Below are positions 7,172 through 16,736 of a DNA stretch of 64,000 bases, in pieces (position 1 is the first letter of the stretch; every line of letters starts with the position of its first letter). A program made the position numbers and the translations under genes. The notes beneath the pieces are model-generated. The model saw only the letters and a list, made by a program, of their open reading frames with translations, was not told the DNA's origin and made no database searches. The DNA lies in the NCBI RefSeq assembly GCF_001469165.1, contig NZ_JABX01000004.1, positions 1 through 64,000 on the forward strand, written 5' to 3'. This DNA is from Thiohalocapsa sp. ML1 (GTDB taxonomy: Bacteria; Pseudomonadota; Gammaproteobacteria; Chromatiales; Chromatiaceae).

Positions 7172-7993
7172 TTACTCCCAGCCGGCGATGTCGCGGCTCA
7201 GGTTGCGCCCGTAGAAGATCTCCATCATCTCGCGGCGCACGAGCCGCTGGATGCGGTTGTACTCCTTCTCGGACAGGGACTTGGAGTCGATGCAGAACAG
7301 GTAGTCGTCCAGGTGGAACTGATCCACGACCATCTTGGTGTGGAATAGATTCTCTTGGTACACGTTCACATCGATCATCTGATAGCGGTTCTTCGTGTCC
7401 CGCCGCAGATAGTTCTGGATCGAGCTGATGTTGTGATCGATGAAGTGCTTGCGCCCGCCCACGTCGCGGGTGAAGCCGCGCACGCGGTAGTCCATGATCA
7501 CGATGTCCGATTCCAGCGAATAAATCAGATAATTCAGCGCCTTCAGCGGGGAAATGATGCCGCAGGTGGACACATCGATGTCCGCCCGGAAGGTGCTGAT
7601 GCCGTTGTGCGGATGGCTCTCCGGGTAGGTGTGGACCGTGATGTGGCTCTTGTCCAGATGGCCGACGACCGCATCCGGCAGCGGGCCCGGCGTCGCGGAA
7701 TTGGCATGTGCGTCGCCCGCCACGTGCTCCTCCGCGATGAGCATGGTCACGGAAGCGCCCTGCGGCTCGTAGTCCTGGCGCGCGATATTGAGCACATTGG
7801 CGCCGATGATCTTGGCGACATCGGTGAGGATGCCGGTCAGGCGCTCGGCGTTGTAGGCCTCATCAATGTAGGCGATGTACGCGGCACGCTGCTCGTCGGA
7901 ATCCGTGTAACAGATGTCGTAGATGTTGAAGCTGAGCGACTTCGTCAGGTTGTTGAAGCCGTGCAGTTTGAGCCGTTTGGACGTCTTGGGCAT
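7172..7993 (-). CDS. speD: S-adenosylmethionine decarboxylase proenzyme, pyruvoyl-dependent
   Basis: Decarboxylates S-adenosylmethionine to give the aminopropyl donor for spermidine. The proenzyme self-cleaves before the serine of [16 protein letters not shown] (Ser116), creating the pyruvoyl cofactor. At 273 residues it matches the long enterobacterial-type SpeD rather than the short Bacillus type. Further family segments are [35 protein letters not shown] and [19 protein letters not shown] text at about residue 190. The ATG at 7993 ([23 protein letters not shown]) aligns with family starts. No speE is adjacent. It is convergent with coq7. Confidence 0.95.
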   Translation of the reverse strand: MPKTSKRLKLHGFNNLTKSLSFNIYDICYTDSDEQRAAYIAYIDEAYNAERLTGILTDVAKIIGANVLNIARQDYEPQGASVTMLIAEEHVAGDAHANSATPGPLPDAVVGHLDKSHITVHTYPESHPHNGISTFRADIDVSTCGIISPLKALNYLIYSLESDIVIMDYRVRGFTRDVGGRKHFIDHNISSIQNYLRRDTKNRYQMIDVNVYQENLFHTKMVVDQFHLDDYLFCIDSKSLSEKEYNRIQRLVRREMMEIFYGRNLSRDIAGWE

Positions 7994-8155
7994 GGTGCTT
8001 TGGGTCACCTCGTGCGCTGGGGCGGTGCGTGGAGAGGCGCGCACGCTACGCGCGTGCGCGAGGCATTTCAAGCCAATTTCTTGTGACAGTCCGGGCCGGC
8101 GGCGGAGCCGGTGCGGCGCGCCGGGCAGCGCGCCGAGCAGCGCGCCGAGCAGCGA

Positions 8156-9730
8156 TCAATCGGCGGCGCAGAGGGCGGCCGTCAGCTCGCGCACAGCGTC
8201 GGCCCCCAGCACCGCGGCGAGGGCCGCCGTGGCCGGCACGGGGCCCCGGGAGAGCAGCGCGTCGTGGAAGCCGCGCAGGTCTTGCGCGCCTGGTGCTGCC
8301 GCCACCCGCGCGCGGGCCGCGCGGATCAACCGCCAGCCGAGCACCGCGGCCAGGGCATCGCCCGGGCGGCGGATCAGCGCGGCGAGCACGCAGTCCGGCT
8401 CGCCCAGCGCGGCGGCACGCACCCGGGCTTGGTCGAGCGGGACGCGGCCGAGATGCAGGTCGAGGTCGAGCCGCGCCAGGGCGATGGCCGCCTGGCGTGC
8501 CTGGCCCACGACACCGGCGTCCAAGCCGGCGGGGGCCTCCGCCAGCAGCTCCTCCAGCGCCAGCGGCCAGCCGCCGACCAGCGAGCCGCCGCCCGCCAAC
8601 AGCCGCGGCAGGGAGCGGGCGGCCATACCGCCGCCGAAGGTCAGCGTGTGCAGCCCGCCCCAGCCGAGCCGCAGGCAGCGCAGCCGCTGCGCCGCGGGCG
8701 CGAGCCGGCAATCGCCGCTGCCGTCGGCAACATAGAGCGTGCCGCGCCCGCGGGTCAGGTCCGGCACGTAGTCGAGACCCGCAAGCTCGTCCGGCGCGGC
8801 CTGGCCGAGCGCCGACGCGGCGCCGGGCCGCGGGCAGGCCGGCCCGCCGGCGACGCCGAGCACCGCCGCCGGCAGCGTGAACAGGCCCCGCGCCTGCAGC
8901 AGCGCCTGCTGCCGCGTGCACTCCACGCCGACGCCGTCCGGGGGCGGCGTCTCGGCAGGCGGCGCAGCGCCCGCGGCGGCGTCCGCGAGCCGCTCCAAGA
9001 GCCCCGCACAGTCGGCCGGCGCCAGGTCCAGGCGGTGGCGATGGCGGAGCAGAAAGCCCAGTTGTTCGGCGCCCGCGCCGCAGGCGCCCGCCGCGCGCGG
9101 CGCCAAGTCGCTGCGCAGCGCCGCGGCGTATTGCGCGAGCGCCGTCGCCGCCGCCTCGGCGACCGTTTCCAACTCGCCGGTGCCGTGGCAATGGGCGCGC
9201 AGCCAGCGGCTGCGGGTCAGCTCACGCAGGTAGACGGGGCCCGCCTCGGCGGCGTGGAGCGCGGCCGCCACCAACGGCGGCGGGATCAGCTCCGCCATCG
9301 GCATCAGTTGCGTCAGCGCGAGCCGCAGGTGCGCCGGCACCGCCTGCAGCAGCGCCAGCAGATCCTCGCGCAGCGCGGCCGGGGCGAGCAGCGTCAGGCG
9401 GTGAATGGTTGTGAGCGGCAGGAACCGCAGCGGGTCCCGGCGGCGCCAGTCGCGCTCTAGCAGCTCGCGGTGCTCCACCCGCGCGAGCCCGAACATGAGC
9501 TCTGCATCCAGGCGCCGCGCCGGGTCCAGCGCGCCGTGGTCGAGCTCCTCCAGCGCGACGATGAGCGTCTCAAGCCAGCTCGCGAGTGCCGCGTGCTCGT
9601 CGTCGGACTGCGGCGGCAGCAGGTCGCCGTAATCGCCGAGCCCCACTGCCAGCGCGGCCTCCGGGTGGAAGCGGAACCAGACGGCGAAGAACTCCCGGGC
9701 GAGCGCGTCGAAGGCCGCGGACTCAGGCAT
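8156..9730 (-). CDS. DUF885-family protein lacking the metal-binding motif (predicted inactive)
   Basis: DUF885 proteins are about 550-600 residue metallopeptidase-like proteins. This 524-residue product keeps the scaffold: FFAVWFRFHPEAALAVGLGDYGD at the N-terminus, a CTRQQALLQARG segment, and a clear C-terminal match (LAALIRRPGDALAAVLGWRLI and DLRGFHDALLSRG). Where active members have HE-x(2)-PGHH followed by EGWALYAE, this one reads LHTLTFGGGMAARSL and GGWPLALEELLAE, so the Glu of HE, the two His of GHH and the Glu of EGW are gone. It overlaps the OsmC-family gene by eight bases and is probably translated with it. The coding frame is intact over its full length, so a retained non-catalytic role is more likely than decay. 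Confidence 0.75.
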   Translation of the reverse strand: MPESAAFDALAREFFAVWFRFHPEAALAVGLGDYGDLLPPQSDDEHAALASWLETLIVALEELDHGALDPARRLDAELMFGLARVEHRELLERDWRRRDPLRFLPLTTIHRLTLLAPAALREDLLALLQAVPAHLRLALTQLMPMAELIPPPLVAAALHAAEAGPVYLRELTRSRWLRAHCHGTGELETVAEAAATALAQYAAALRSDLAPRAAGACGAGAEQLGFLLRHRHRLDLAPADCAGLLERLADAAAGAAPPAETPPPDGVGVECTRQQALLQARGLFTLPAAVLGVAGGPACPRPGAASALGQAAPDELAGLDYVPDLTRGRGTLYVADGSGDCRLAPAAQRLRCLRLGWGGLHTLTFGGGMAARSLPRLLAGGGSLVGGWPLALEELLAEAPAGLDAGVVGQARQAAIALARLDLDLHLGRVPLDQARVRAAALGEPDCVLAALIRRPGDALAAVLGWRLIRAARARVAAAPGAQDLRGFHDALLSRGPVPATAALAAVLGADAVRELTAALCAAD

Positions 9731-10139
9731 CCCGGATCTCGAAGTCGTGCGTCACCGCGGCCACGGCGCCAAGCATGATAGACGCGGAGCAATATTTCTC
9801 AGCGCTGAGCGCGATGGCGCGCTCCACCTGCTTCGGCTTCAGGTCGCGGCCCGTCACGATGAAGTGGACATGGATGCGCGTGAACACCTTCGGGTCCGTG
9901 TCGGCGCGCTCGGCGGCGAGCTCGACGACGCAGTCCGTCACGTCCGCGCGGGCGCGGCGCAGGATCATCAGCACATCGAACTGCGTGCAGCCACCCAGAC
10001 CGAGCAGCAGCATCTCCATGGGCCGCACGCCCAGGTTGCGCCCGCCCAAGTCCGGCGGGCCGTCCATGACCAGGGCGTGGCCGCTGCCGGACTCGCCCAC
10101 CATTGCGGTGCCTTCGAGCCACTTGACCCGGGCCTTCAT
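9723..10139 (-). CDS. OsmC-family protein (YhfA-like)
   Basis: OsmC-family proteins are small dimers; many reduce organic hydroperoxides with two cysteines. This 138-residue product has MKARVKWLEGTAMVGESGSGH, the family signature RPMEMLLLGLGGCTQFDVLMIL with Cys51, and a second cysteine in LSAEKYCSASIMLG (Cys117). It resembles the YhfA branch, whose function is undefined. As in Escherichia coli, the gene is divergent from crp, here with a 249-base spacer. The downstream DUF885-like gene overlaps its end by eight bases. Confidence 0.9.
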   Translation of the reverse strand: MKARVKWLEGTAMVGESGSGHALVMDGPPDLGGRNLGVRPMEMLLLGLGGCTQFDVLMILRRARADVTDCVVELAAERADTDPKVFTRIHVHFIVTGRDLKPKQVERAIALSAEKYCSASIMLGAVAAVTHDFEIRDA

Positions 10140-10388
10140 CGGCGTTGCTCCTGTCGGTAAATTCGAGTACGCGGCTGCTGATAAGGTTTTACCCATGCCA
10201 GACATGGCGGATTGTCCGCACTGTGTTATCAGGAGATTTCGCGTATCTTTCGGTGGCTTGCACTGCTGCCCGCGGCGACACTTCGCGCCGCGAGCGTGGA
10301 CGAGCGACCAGCGGCCACAGGCTACCACGGATGCCCGGCCGCTAGAGCGCGCCGACACGCACGAACCACCAGAACCGACCAACGCGCC

Positions 10389-11039
10389 ATGCAGAAATTC
10401 GTTCCCCAGGCCGACCCCGAATGGCTCGCCCCATTCATGAGCTACTGCCACACCAAGCAGTACGAGAAGCGGTTCGACTTCATCCACGCCGGTGAACCGG
10501 CAGAGACCCTTTACTACCTGGTCGAGGGCTCGGTCGCGGCGCTGATCGAGGACGAGGACCACCGCGAGCTGACGCTGGCGCACATCAACGCGGGCGAGTT
10601 CATCGGCGAGATGGGGCTCTTTTTGCCGCAGAAGACCCACAGCGTCATCGTCCGCACCCGCACCAAGTGCCGCGTGGCCGAGATCAGCTATCGCCGGCTG
10701 GAGCAGGTGCTCGAGCGCGAGCTTCGGGACTTTGCCCTGCCGATCCTGTTCGCCATCGGCCGGCAACTGTCCATGCGCCTGCAGCGCACCAGCCGTAAGG
10801 TCGGCGACTTGGCCTTCGTGGACGTGACGGGGCGCATCGCCGGCGCGCTGCTGGATCTGTGCAAGCAGCCGGACGCCATGACCCACCCGGATGGCATGCA
10901 GATCCGCATCACCCGTCAGGACCTGGGCCGCATCGTCGGCTGCTCCCGGGAGATGGCCGGACGCGTGCTGAAGGCACTGGAGGAGCAGGAGCAGATCAGC
11001 GTGAAGGGCAAGACCATCGTTGTGTTCGGAACCCGTTGA
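10389..11039 (+). CDS. crp: CRP-family transcription factor (cAMP receptor protein)
   Basis: A global regulator that binds cyclic nucleotide through an N-terminal beta-roll and DNA through a C-terminal winged helix. The 216-residue product has the cNMP pocket text LYYLVEGSVAALIEDEDHRELTLAHINAGEFIGEMGLF, a long dimer helix (LPILFAIGRQLSMRLQRTSRKVG), and the helix-turn-helix ITRQDLGRIVGCSREMAGRVLKALEEQ. It ends KTIVVFGTR, almost identical to the E. coli CRP end, which separates it from FNR/Dnr types; there are no Fe-S cysteines at the N-terminus. The ATG at 10389 matches the family start. A CTAG heptad array begins a few bases after the stop codon. Confidence 0.93.
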   Translation: MQKFVPQADPEWLAPFMSYCHTKQYEKRFDFIHAGEPAETLYYLVEGSVAALIEDEDHRELTLAHINAGEFIGEMGLFLPQKTHSVIVRTRTKCRVAEISYRRLEQVLERELRDFALPILFAIGRQLSMRLQRTSRKVGDLAFVDVTGRIAGALLDLCKQPDAMTHPDGMQIRITRQDLGRIVGCSREMAGRVLKALEEQEQISVKGKTIVVFGTR

Positions 11040-11042
11040 AGA

Positions 11043-11090
11043 AGGGGCTAGGGGCTAGGGGCTAGGGGCTATGGGCTAGGGGCTAGGAAG
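11043..11090. repeat. CTAG heptad array (GGGGCTA units) after crp
   Basis: Six to seven direct GGGGCTA units with one ATGGGCTA variant. The array begins five bases after the crp stop codon with the header GAAGAAGGGGCTA, also found at 20758 and, inverted, after hslO. Confidence 0.92.
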
Positions 11091-11123
11091 GCATCGCGTC
11101 AGACCGACGAGTCGTGCTCTTCG

Positions 11124-11153
11124 GTATCGAGATCGAAATCGGTATCGAGATCG
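11124..11153. repeat. ATCG hexad repeat
   Basis: TATCGAGATCGAAATCGG and continuing ATCGAG units, hexamer period. Preceded by GACCGACGAGTCG. Confidence 0.7.
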
Positions 11154-11329
11154 CACCTCTCATCGCCGTAGTGAGGGTTTCAGCCTCCTCGTAAACCCAG
11201 GCGACGCAACCGATCGAGGGACGGTAGAGGTCGAGCTTCGCCGCGACCCGGTGTCACGTCGTGTCGATGCCGATAGCGATTTCGATAGCGATACCACTTG
11301 CCCGCCCGTCGCCGAGCCAGAGCCGGGCT

Positions 11330-11422
11330 GGAGAGCCGACCTCCCGGTCGGCTCCGCACTCGCGACATCATCCCGCTCTGTCGCCGTGTTGACCTGGAGG
11401 TCAACACTCCAGTCAACGCCCG
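11330..11422 (+). repeat. ~95-bp dispersed two-hairpin element, copy B
   Basis: Same two palindromes as copy A (first one GCCGACCTCCCGGTCGGC here) and the same linker with a four-base deletion. The right end GTTGACCTGGAGGTCAACAC is identical in all three copies. Confidence 0.88.
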
Positions 11423-11628
11423 ATTACGACCACGATGGCTCGCCGCCGGCGCGGCGGACCGGGATCGCCGGCTTTCCAGCCGGCTCGCCGCCGACGCGGC
11501 TCGATGCCGCGTCGGCGGCGCCTAGGCCGATAAGTGGCCACATGCGCAGTCGTCCGCCCGGCGGCACGGCATGGGCTACCGCCCGGCTCCCGCGCCGCAG
11601 ATCGCGCGCCGAGGGCATCGAGCCCCCC

Positions 11629-11673
11629 CTAGCTCCTAGCTCCTAGCCCCTAGCCCCTAGCCCCTAGCCCCTG
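11629..11673. repeat. CTAG heptad array (inverted) overlapping trpC end
   Basis: CCTAGCT and CCTAGCC units. On the minus strand the first unit encodes the terminal Arg-Gly and the TAG stop codon of trpC. Confidence 0.9.
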
Positions 11674-12470
11674 AACAGCTCGGCGAGCTTCGCGCCCGGG
11701 TCCGCGGCGCGCATAAAGGACTCGCCCACCAAAAAAGCGTGCACGCCGTGGCTTCGCATCAGGGCCACGTCGTCGCGGCTGTGGATGCCGCTCTCGGTGA
11801 CCGGGAGGCGGTCGGCGGGCAGTTGCGGCAGGAGGTCGAGCGTGGTCGACAGGCGCACCTCGAAGCTGCGCAGATCCCGGTTGTTGATGCCGATGAGCCG
11901 CACCGGCACGGCGAGCGCGCGCGCCAGCTCGGCGGCGTCGTGCACCTCCAGCAGCACGTCCATGCCGAGCCCGTGGGCCGTGTCCGCGAAGTCCTTAAGC
12001 TCGGCGTCGTCGAGGCAGGCGGCGATGAGCAGGATGCAGTCGGCCCCGAGCGCGCGGGCCTCATGGATCTGGTAGGCGTCGATGATGAAGTCTTTGCGGA
12101 TCACCGGCAGCGGGCAGGCGCTGTGGGCCTCCACGAGGTGCTCAAGCTCGCCTTGGAAGAAGTCCCGGTCCGTCAGTACGGACAGGCAGGCGGCGCCCGC
12201 CTCCGCGTAAGACAGCGCGATGTCCGCGGGCCGAAAGTCCTCCCGCAGCAGGCCCTTGCTCGGGCTCGCGCGCTTGATCTCGGCAATGACGCCGGGCCGG
12301 CCGCGGTCGATCTTCGCGGTCAGCGCCGCGGCGAAGCCCCGCGGCGGCTCTACCTGCGCCATGACCACGGACAGCTCGGCCAGCGGGCGGGCGCGCTTCG
12401 CCACCGCGACCTCCTCGGCCTTGCGGGCGACGATGCGCTTTAAGATGTCCGGCGTGTCGGCGGCGCTCAT
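11664..12470 (-). CDS. trpC: Indole-3-glycerol phosphate synthase
   Basis: Converts carboxyphenylaminodeoxyribulose phosphate to indole-3-glycerol phosphate in tryptophan synthesis. The 268-residue TIM barrel has the hallmark [19 protein letters not shown], then [73 protein letters not shown] and [13 protein letters not shown] with [10 protein letters not shown]. Single-function enzyme, not fused to TrpF. Its start overlaps the trpD stop by four bases, so the two are translationally coupled. The last codons and the stop come from a CTAG heptad array. Confidence 0.97.
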   Translation of the reverse strand: MSAADTPDILKRIVARKAEEVAVAKRARPLAELSVVMAQVEPPRGFAAALTAKIDRGRPGVIAEIKRASPSKGLLREDFRPADIALSYAEAGAACLSVLTDRDFFQGELEHLVEAHSACPLPVIRKDFIIDAYQIHEARALGADCILLIAACLDDAELKDFADTAHGLGMDVLLEVHDAAELARALAVPVRLIGINNRDLRSFEVRLSTTLDLLPQLPADRLPVTESGIHSRDDVALMRSHGVHAFLVGESFMRAADPGAKLAELFRG

Positions 12471-13501
12471 GCGAAGCTCGCCGTCAGTTGCACCAGCCGC
12501 TCCAGGCGCTGCTGCGCGGCGCCCGCGGCGATGGCCGCCCGCGCCGCGTCGATGCCGTCGGCATGGCTGTCCGCGACCCCGGCGGCATAGATAGCCGCAC
12601 CGGCGTTGAGCAGCACGATGTCGAGCGCCGGGCCGGGCTCGCCTGCCAGCGCCGAGCGCAGCATCACCAGGCTCTGCTCGGGGTTCTCGACCCGGATGGC
12701 CGCGAGCGGCGCCTCGCTGAGCCCGAAGTCGCCGGGTGTGATCTGCCGTCGCGTCACCTCCCCGTCGGCGAGCTCCGCAATGTGGGTCGGCCCGGCGATG
12801 CTGATCTCATCGAGCCCGTCCGCCGCGTGCACCACCAGCACGCGCTCGGCGCCGAGGCTGCCCAGCACCGCCGCCAGCGGTTCCACCAGCGGCTCCGCGA
12901 AGACGCCGAGCACCTGCCGGCGCACGCCGGCGGGGTTGGTGAGCGGACCCAGCACGTTGAACAGCGTGCGCACGCCGAGCTCGCGCCGCGGGCCGATGGC
13001 GTGCTTCATGGCGCCGTGGTGGGCGGGCGCGAACATGAAGCCGACGCCGACCTCGCGCACGCACTGTGCTACCTGCTCCGGCGTCAGGTCCAGCTTGACG
13101 CCGGCGGCCTCCAGCACGTCCGCGCTGCCGGACTTCGACGACACCGAGCGATTGCCGTGCTTGGCGACGTGGCAGCCGGCGGCGGCGGCGACGAACATGC
13201 TCGCGGTGGAGATATTGAACGTGGACGCCCCGTCGCCGCCCGTGCCGACGATGTCCACGGCATAGGGCAGATCACCGATGTCCACGCCGGTGGCGAGCTC
13301 GCGCATCACCGCGGCGGCGGCGGCGATCTCCGGCACCGTCTCGCCCTTGAGCCGCAGCGCCACCAAAAAGCCCGCGATCTGCGCCGGCGTCGCGCCGCCG
13401 GTCATGATGCAGCGCATGCACGCGGTCATGTCCGGTCCGTCGAGGTGATGCCCGTCGATGACGCGGGCGATGGCTTGCTTGATATCGATGGGGGTGGTCA
13501 T
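12467..13501 (-). CDS. trpD: Anthranilate phosphoribosyltransferase
   Basis: Joins anthranilate to phosphoribosyl pyrophosphate, second step of tryptophan synthesis. The 344-residue product shows the glycine-rich PRPP site [22 protein letters not shown], then [63 protein letters not shown] and [11 protein letters not shown], all diagnostic. The ATG at 13501 matches the usual family start ([20 protein letters not shown]). It lies between trpG and trpC; an inverted GGCCGAG array fills the 93-base gap to trpG and could act as an RNA hairpin within the operon. Confidence 0.97.
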   Translation of the reverse strand: MTTPIDIKQAIARVIDGHHLDGPDMTACMRCIMTGGATPAQIAGFLVALRLKGETVPEIAAAAAVMRELATGVDIGDLPYAVDIVGTGGDGASTFNISTASMFVAAAAGCHVAKHGNRSVSSKSGSADVLEAAGVKLDLTPEQVAQCVREVGVGFMFAPAHHGAMKHAIGPRRELGVRTLFNVLGPLTNPAGVRRQVLGVFAEPLVEPLAAVLGSLGAERVLVVHAADGLDEISIAGPTHIAELADGEVTRRQITPGDFGLSEAPLAAIRVENPEQSLVMLRSALAGEPGPALDIVLLNAGAAIYAAGVADSHADGIDAARAAIAAGAAQQRLERLVQLTASFA

Positions 13502-13527
13502 TGTCGCAGCGTTGCCGGGGGTGAGTC

Positions 13528-13584
13528 CTCGGCCCTCGGCCCTCGGCCCTGTTTCCAAAAGGGGCCGAGGGCCAAGGGCCGAGG
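13528..13584. repeat. Inverted GGCCGAG heptad array between trpG and trpD
   Basis: CCTCGGC units face GGGGCCGAGG units across the loop GTTTCCAAAA, giving a stem of roughly 20 base pairs inside the trp operon spacer. No T tract follows, so it is not a standard terminator. Confidence 0.85.
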
Positions 13585-13594
13585 CAGATTTCGT

Positions 13595-14179
<585 letters not shown>

Positions 14180-14298
14180 GGGTGCGGTCCTGTGCGTTGC
14201 GGTGCGCCGGGACGGCGCGGAGCCGGCCCAAGGCATCGGCGAAAACCCTGCATTGTCGCCGAGATGGGCCGCATAGCAAGCACCGCGCGCCGGCGACT

Positions 14299-15033
14299 TC
14301 ACACGGCAGGGTCGTTACCCCCGCCGTCGTCAAGGTTGCGCTGCAACAGCTTGCCCACGAGCCGCGGCGTCGGCGCCCGGCGCAGGGCCAAGGTCGCGCG
14401 GTCCAGAGCGTCCAGCAGCGCCAGCAGCGAGGCGACGTCGCGCGGGCTGAAGGTGAGGATGTAGCGCAGCGTCGGCGCATCGAGCACGAGCCCCCGCGCC
14501 GCCGCCTCGCGCTGCAGGAGCGCCGCCCGACCCGCGTCATCCAGCGGCACGACGGCGTAGGTCGCGCAGGCGGTGAGCCGCGAGCTGAGGTCCGGCAGCA
14601 CAAGCCCCAGCGCCGGCGCCGGCGCGCGGGCCGCGAACAGGAGCCGGCCCTGGCGCTGGTGCTGGGCGTTGTATAGGTTGAACAGCGCCAGCTCCCAATC
14701 GCGCCGGCCGGCCACGGCGTGCAGCGCGTCGATGGCGATGGCATCGCAATGCTCGGTGTCGTCCAACACCGACGGCTCGAGGCCGGGCAGGTCGAGCTGC
14801 ACGAAGCGCACCGTGAACCCGGCGGCCAGCGCGGCCTGGCAGGCGGCGTGCAGCAGGTGGCTCTTGCCGCTGCCGGACTCGCCGTGCAGCAGCAGGTGGC
14901 AGGCTATGGGCGTCGTCGCCCAGTGGCGGAGCGCCGCGATGACCTCGGCGTTGGCGTCGGCGACGAAGCGCTCGAAGGCACCCCGCTCCGGCAGCCGCAG
15001 CGGCAGGCAGAGCTGGTCCGGCAGCGTGCTCAT
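14299..15033 (-). CDS. hda: DnaA-related replication regulator Hda
   Basis: Hda works with the DNA-loaded sliding clamp to stimulate ATP hydrolysis by DnaA after initiation. The product has an N-terminal clamp-binding-type motif ([10 protein letters not shown]), a Walker [10 protein letters not shown] at residues 51-59, a degenerate Walker B region [26 protein letters not shown], and a sensor-type segment [11 protein letters not shown], matching the AAA+ part of DnaA without its DNA-binding domain. The start is ATG at 15033; a TTG two codons earlier is possible. It is followed by trpG with a 119-base gap; co-transcription is possible but not demonstrated. Confidence 0.88.
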   Translation of the reverse strand: MSTLPDQLCLPLRLPERGAFERFVADANAEVIAALRHWATTPIACHLLLHGESGSGKSHLLHAACQAALAAGFTVRFVQLDLPGLEPSVLDDTEHCDAIAIDALHAVAGRRDWELALFNLYNAQHQRQGRLLFAARAPAPALGLVLPDLSSRLTACATYAVVPLDDAGRAALLQREAAARGLVLDAPTLRYILTFSPRDVASLLALLDALDRATLALRRAPTPRLVGKLLQRNLDDGGGNDPAV

Positions 15034-15074
15034 GGGCAAGGCGCGGCCACCGGGACCGGACGGAACGCCGCCGC

Positions 15075-15734
<660 letters not shown>

Positions 15735-15792
15735 TCAGGCAGACCGCGGCGCACACCGGGCCGAGGGCTGCGTGCTGATGAACGACGGCTCG

Positions 15793-15834
15793 CCTAGCCC
15801 CTAGCCCCTAGCCCCTAGCCCCTAGCCCCTTCTT
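15793..15834. repeat. CTAG heptad array (inverted) after hslO
   Basis: TAGCCCC units, about six copies, ending in CCCCTTCTTCATCA, which includes the hslO stop codon. This is the same header as after crp, read from the other strand. Confidence 0.92.
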
Positions 15835-15836
15835 CA

Positions 15837-16715
15837 TCAGTGTCTCAAATCCTGCACCCCCGCCGGCACGACGCTGTCGCTGAAGAGCCCGCGTGCATCG
15901 ACGGCATCGAAGCGATAGTCGCGGTTGCAGAACTCGCAGGTCACGGCGATCTCGCCCTGCTCGGCCAGGATGCTGTCGACCTCCGCCTCGCCCAGGGCGC
16001 GCAGCGTCTCGGCGATGCGCCCGCGGGAGCAGCTACACCGAAACGCCACCGGGTCCGGCTCGAACAGGCGCACGTCCTCCTCGTGGAACAGCCGGTGCAG
16101 CAGCTTCTGCACCGGCAACGACAGCAGCTCGCGCTCCTCCACGGTGTCGGCGAGCGCGACGGTGCGGTCCCAGCCATCCGTGTCCTCCACCGGCCCCGGC
16201 ACGCGCTGGAGCATGAGCCCGACCACACGGGCGCCGTCCACGGCCAGCCAGAGCCGCGTCGGCAGTTGCTCGGAGTGACCGAAGTAGGTCTCGATGGCGG
16301 CGGCGATGCCGGCCCCCTCCAGCGGCACGATGCCCTGGTAGCGCTCGCCGCGGGTCGGCGTCAGCGTCAACGCCAAGTGGCCGGCACCGAACTGGTGCTC
16401 CAGCGCGCCGTGCGGCACGTCGCCGTCCCAGCGCGCGAGGCCGCGCACCGTGCGCTGGTGCGTGCCCTGCACCACGAGGGTGCGGATCGGGCCGCTGCCC
16501 CGGGCCTGGAGCGTGAGCGAGCCCTCGAACTTGAGCGTCGCCGTCAGCAGCAGCACGGAGGCCAGCGCCTCGCCGAGGGGCCGCTGCACCGGCCCGGGAT
16601 ACGGATGGCGCGACAGCACCGCCTGGTAGGCGGCGTCCAGGCACACCAGCTCGCCGCGCACGCCTAAGCGCTCGAACAGGAACCGGTGCAGGCTGTCCGG
16701 CTGCGGCCCGCTCAT
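15837..16715 (-). CDS. hslO: Hsp33 redox-regulated chaperone
   Basis: A cytosolic holdase activated by oxidation, which releases a zinc ion from four cysteines and unfolds the C-terminal switch. The 292-residue product keeps all four: CSC at residues 227-229 and CEFC at 260-263. Family text includes LLLTATLKFEGSLTLQARGSGPI, GIVPLEGAGIAAAIETYFGHSEQLPTRLWLA and RCSCSRGRIAETLRALGEAEV. The ATG start matches the family. The cfa gene begins upstream on the same strand and its stop lies 21 bases before this start, so the two probably form an operon. Confidence 0.97.
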   Translation of the reverse strand: MSGPQPDSLHRFLFERLGVRGELVCLDAAYQAVLSRHPYPGPVQRPLGEALASVLLLTATLKFEGSLTLQARGSGPIRTLVVQGTHQRTVRGLARWDGDVPHGALEHQFGAGHLALTLTPTRGERYQGIVPLEGAGIAAAIETYFGHSEQLPTRLWLAVDGARVVGLMLQRVPGPVEDTDGWDRTVALADTVEERELLSLPVQKLLHRLFHEEDVRLFEPDPVAFRCSCSRGRIAETLRALGEAEVDSILAEQGEIAVTCEFCNRDYRFDAVDARGLFSDSVVPAGVQDLRH

Positions 16716-16736
16716 GTCGGTTGCCCCCGGTCACCG

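Larger units (their letters stand above)
11040..11663. other. Composite repeat spacer between crp and trpC
   Basis: Contains in order a CTAG heptad array, a GACCGACGAGTCG module, ATCGAA-type hexads, copy B of the ~95-bp element, about 200 bases with no recognisable feature, and an inverted CTAG array that runs into the trpC stop codon. The order of the first four parts is repeated at 20761-21184. No gene is supported. Confidence 0.75.

Noticed and set aside
8111-9460. A 449-codon plus-strand gene opposite the DUF885-like gene
   Set aside because: Composition is shadow-like and the opposite strand matches DUF885 at both ends.
10140-10388. CRP-binding site for autoregulation in the crp-OsmC spacer
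   Set aside because: No TGTGA-N6-TCACA-like pair with good symmetry was found; only half-site fragments are visible.
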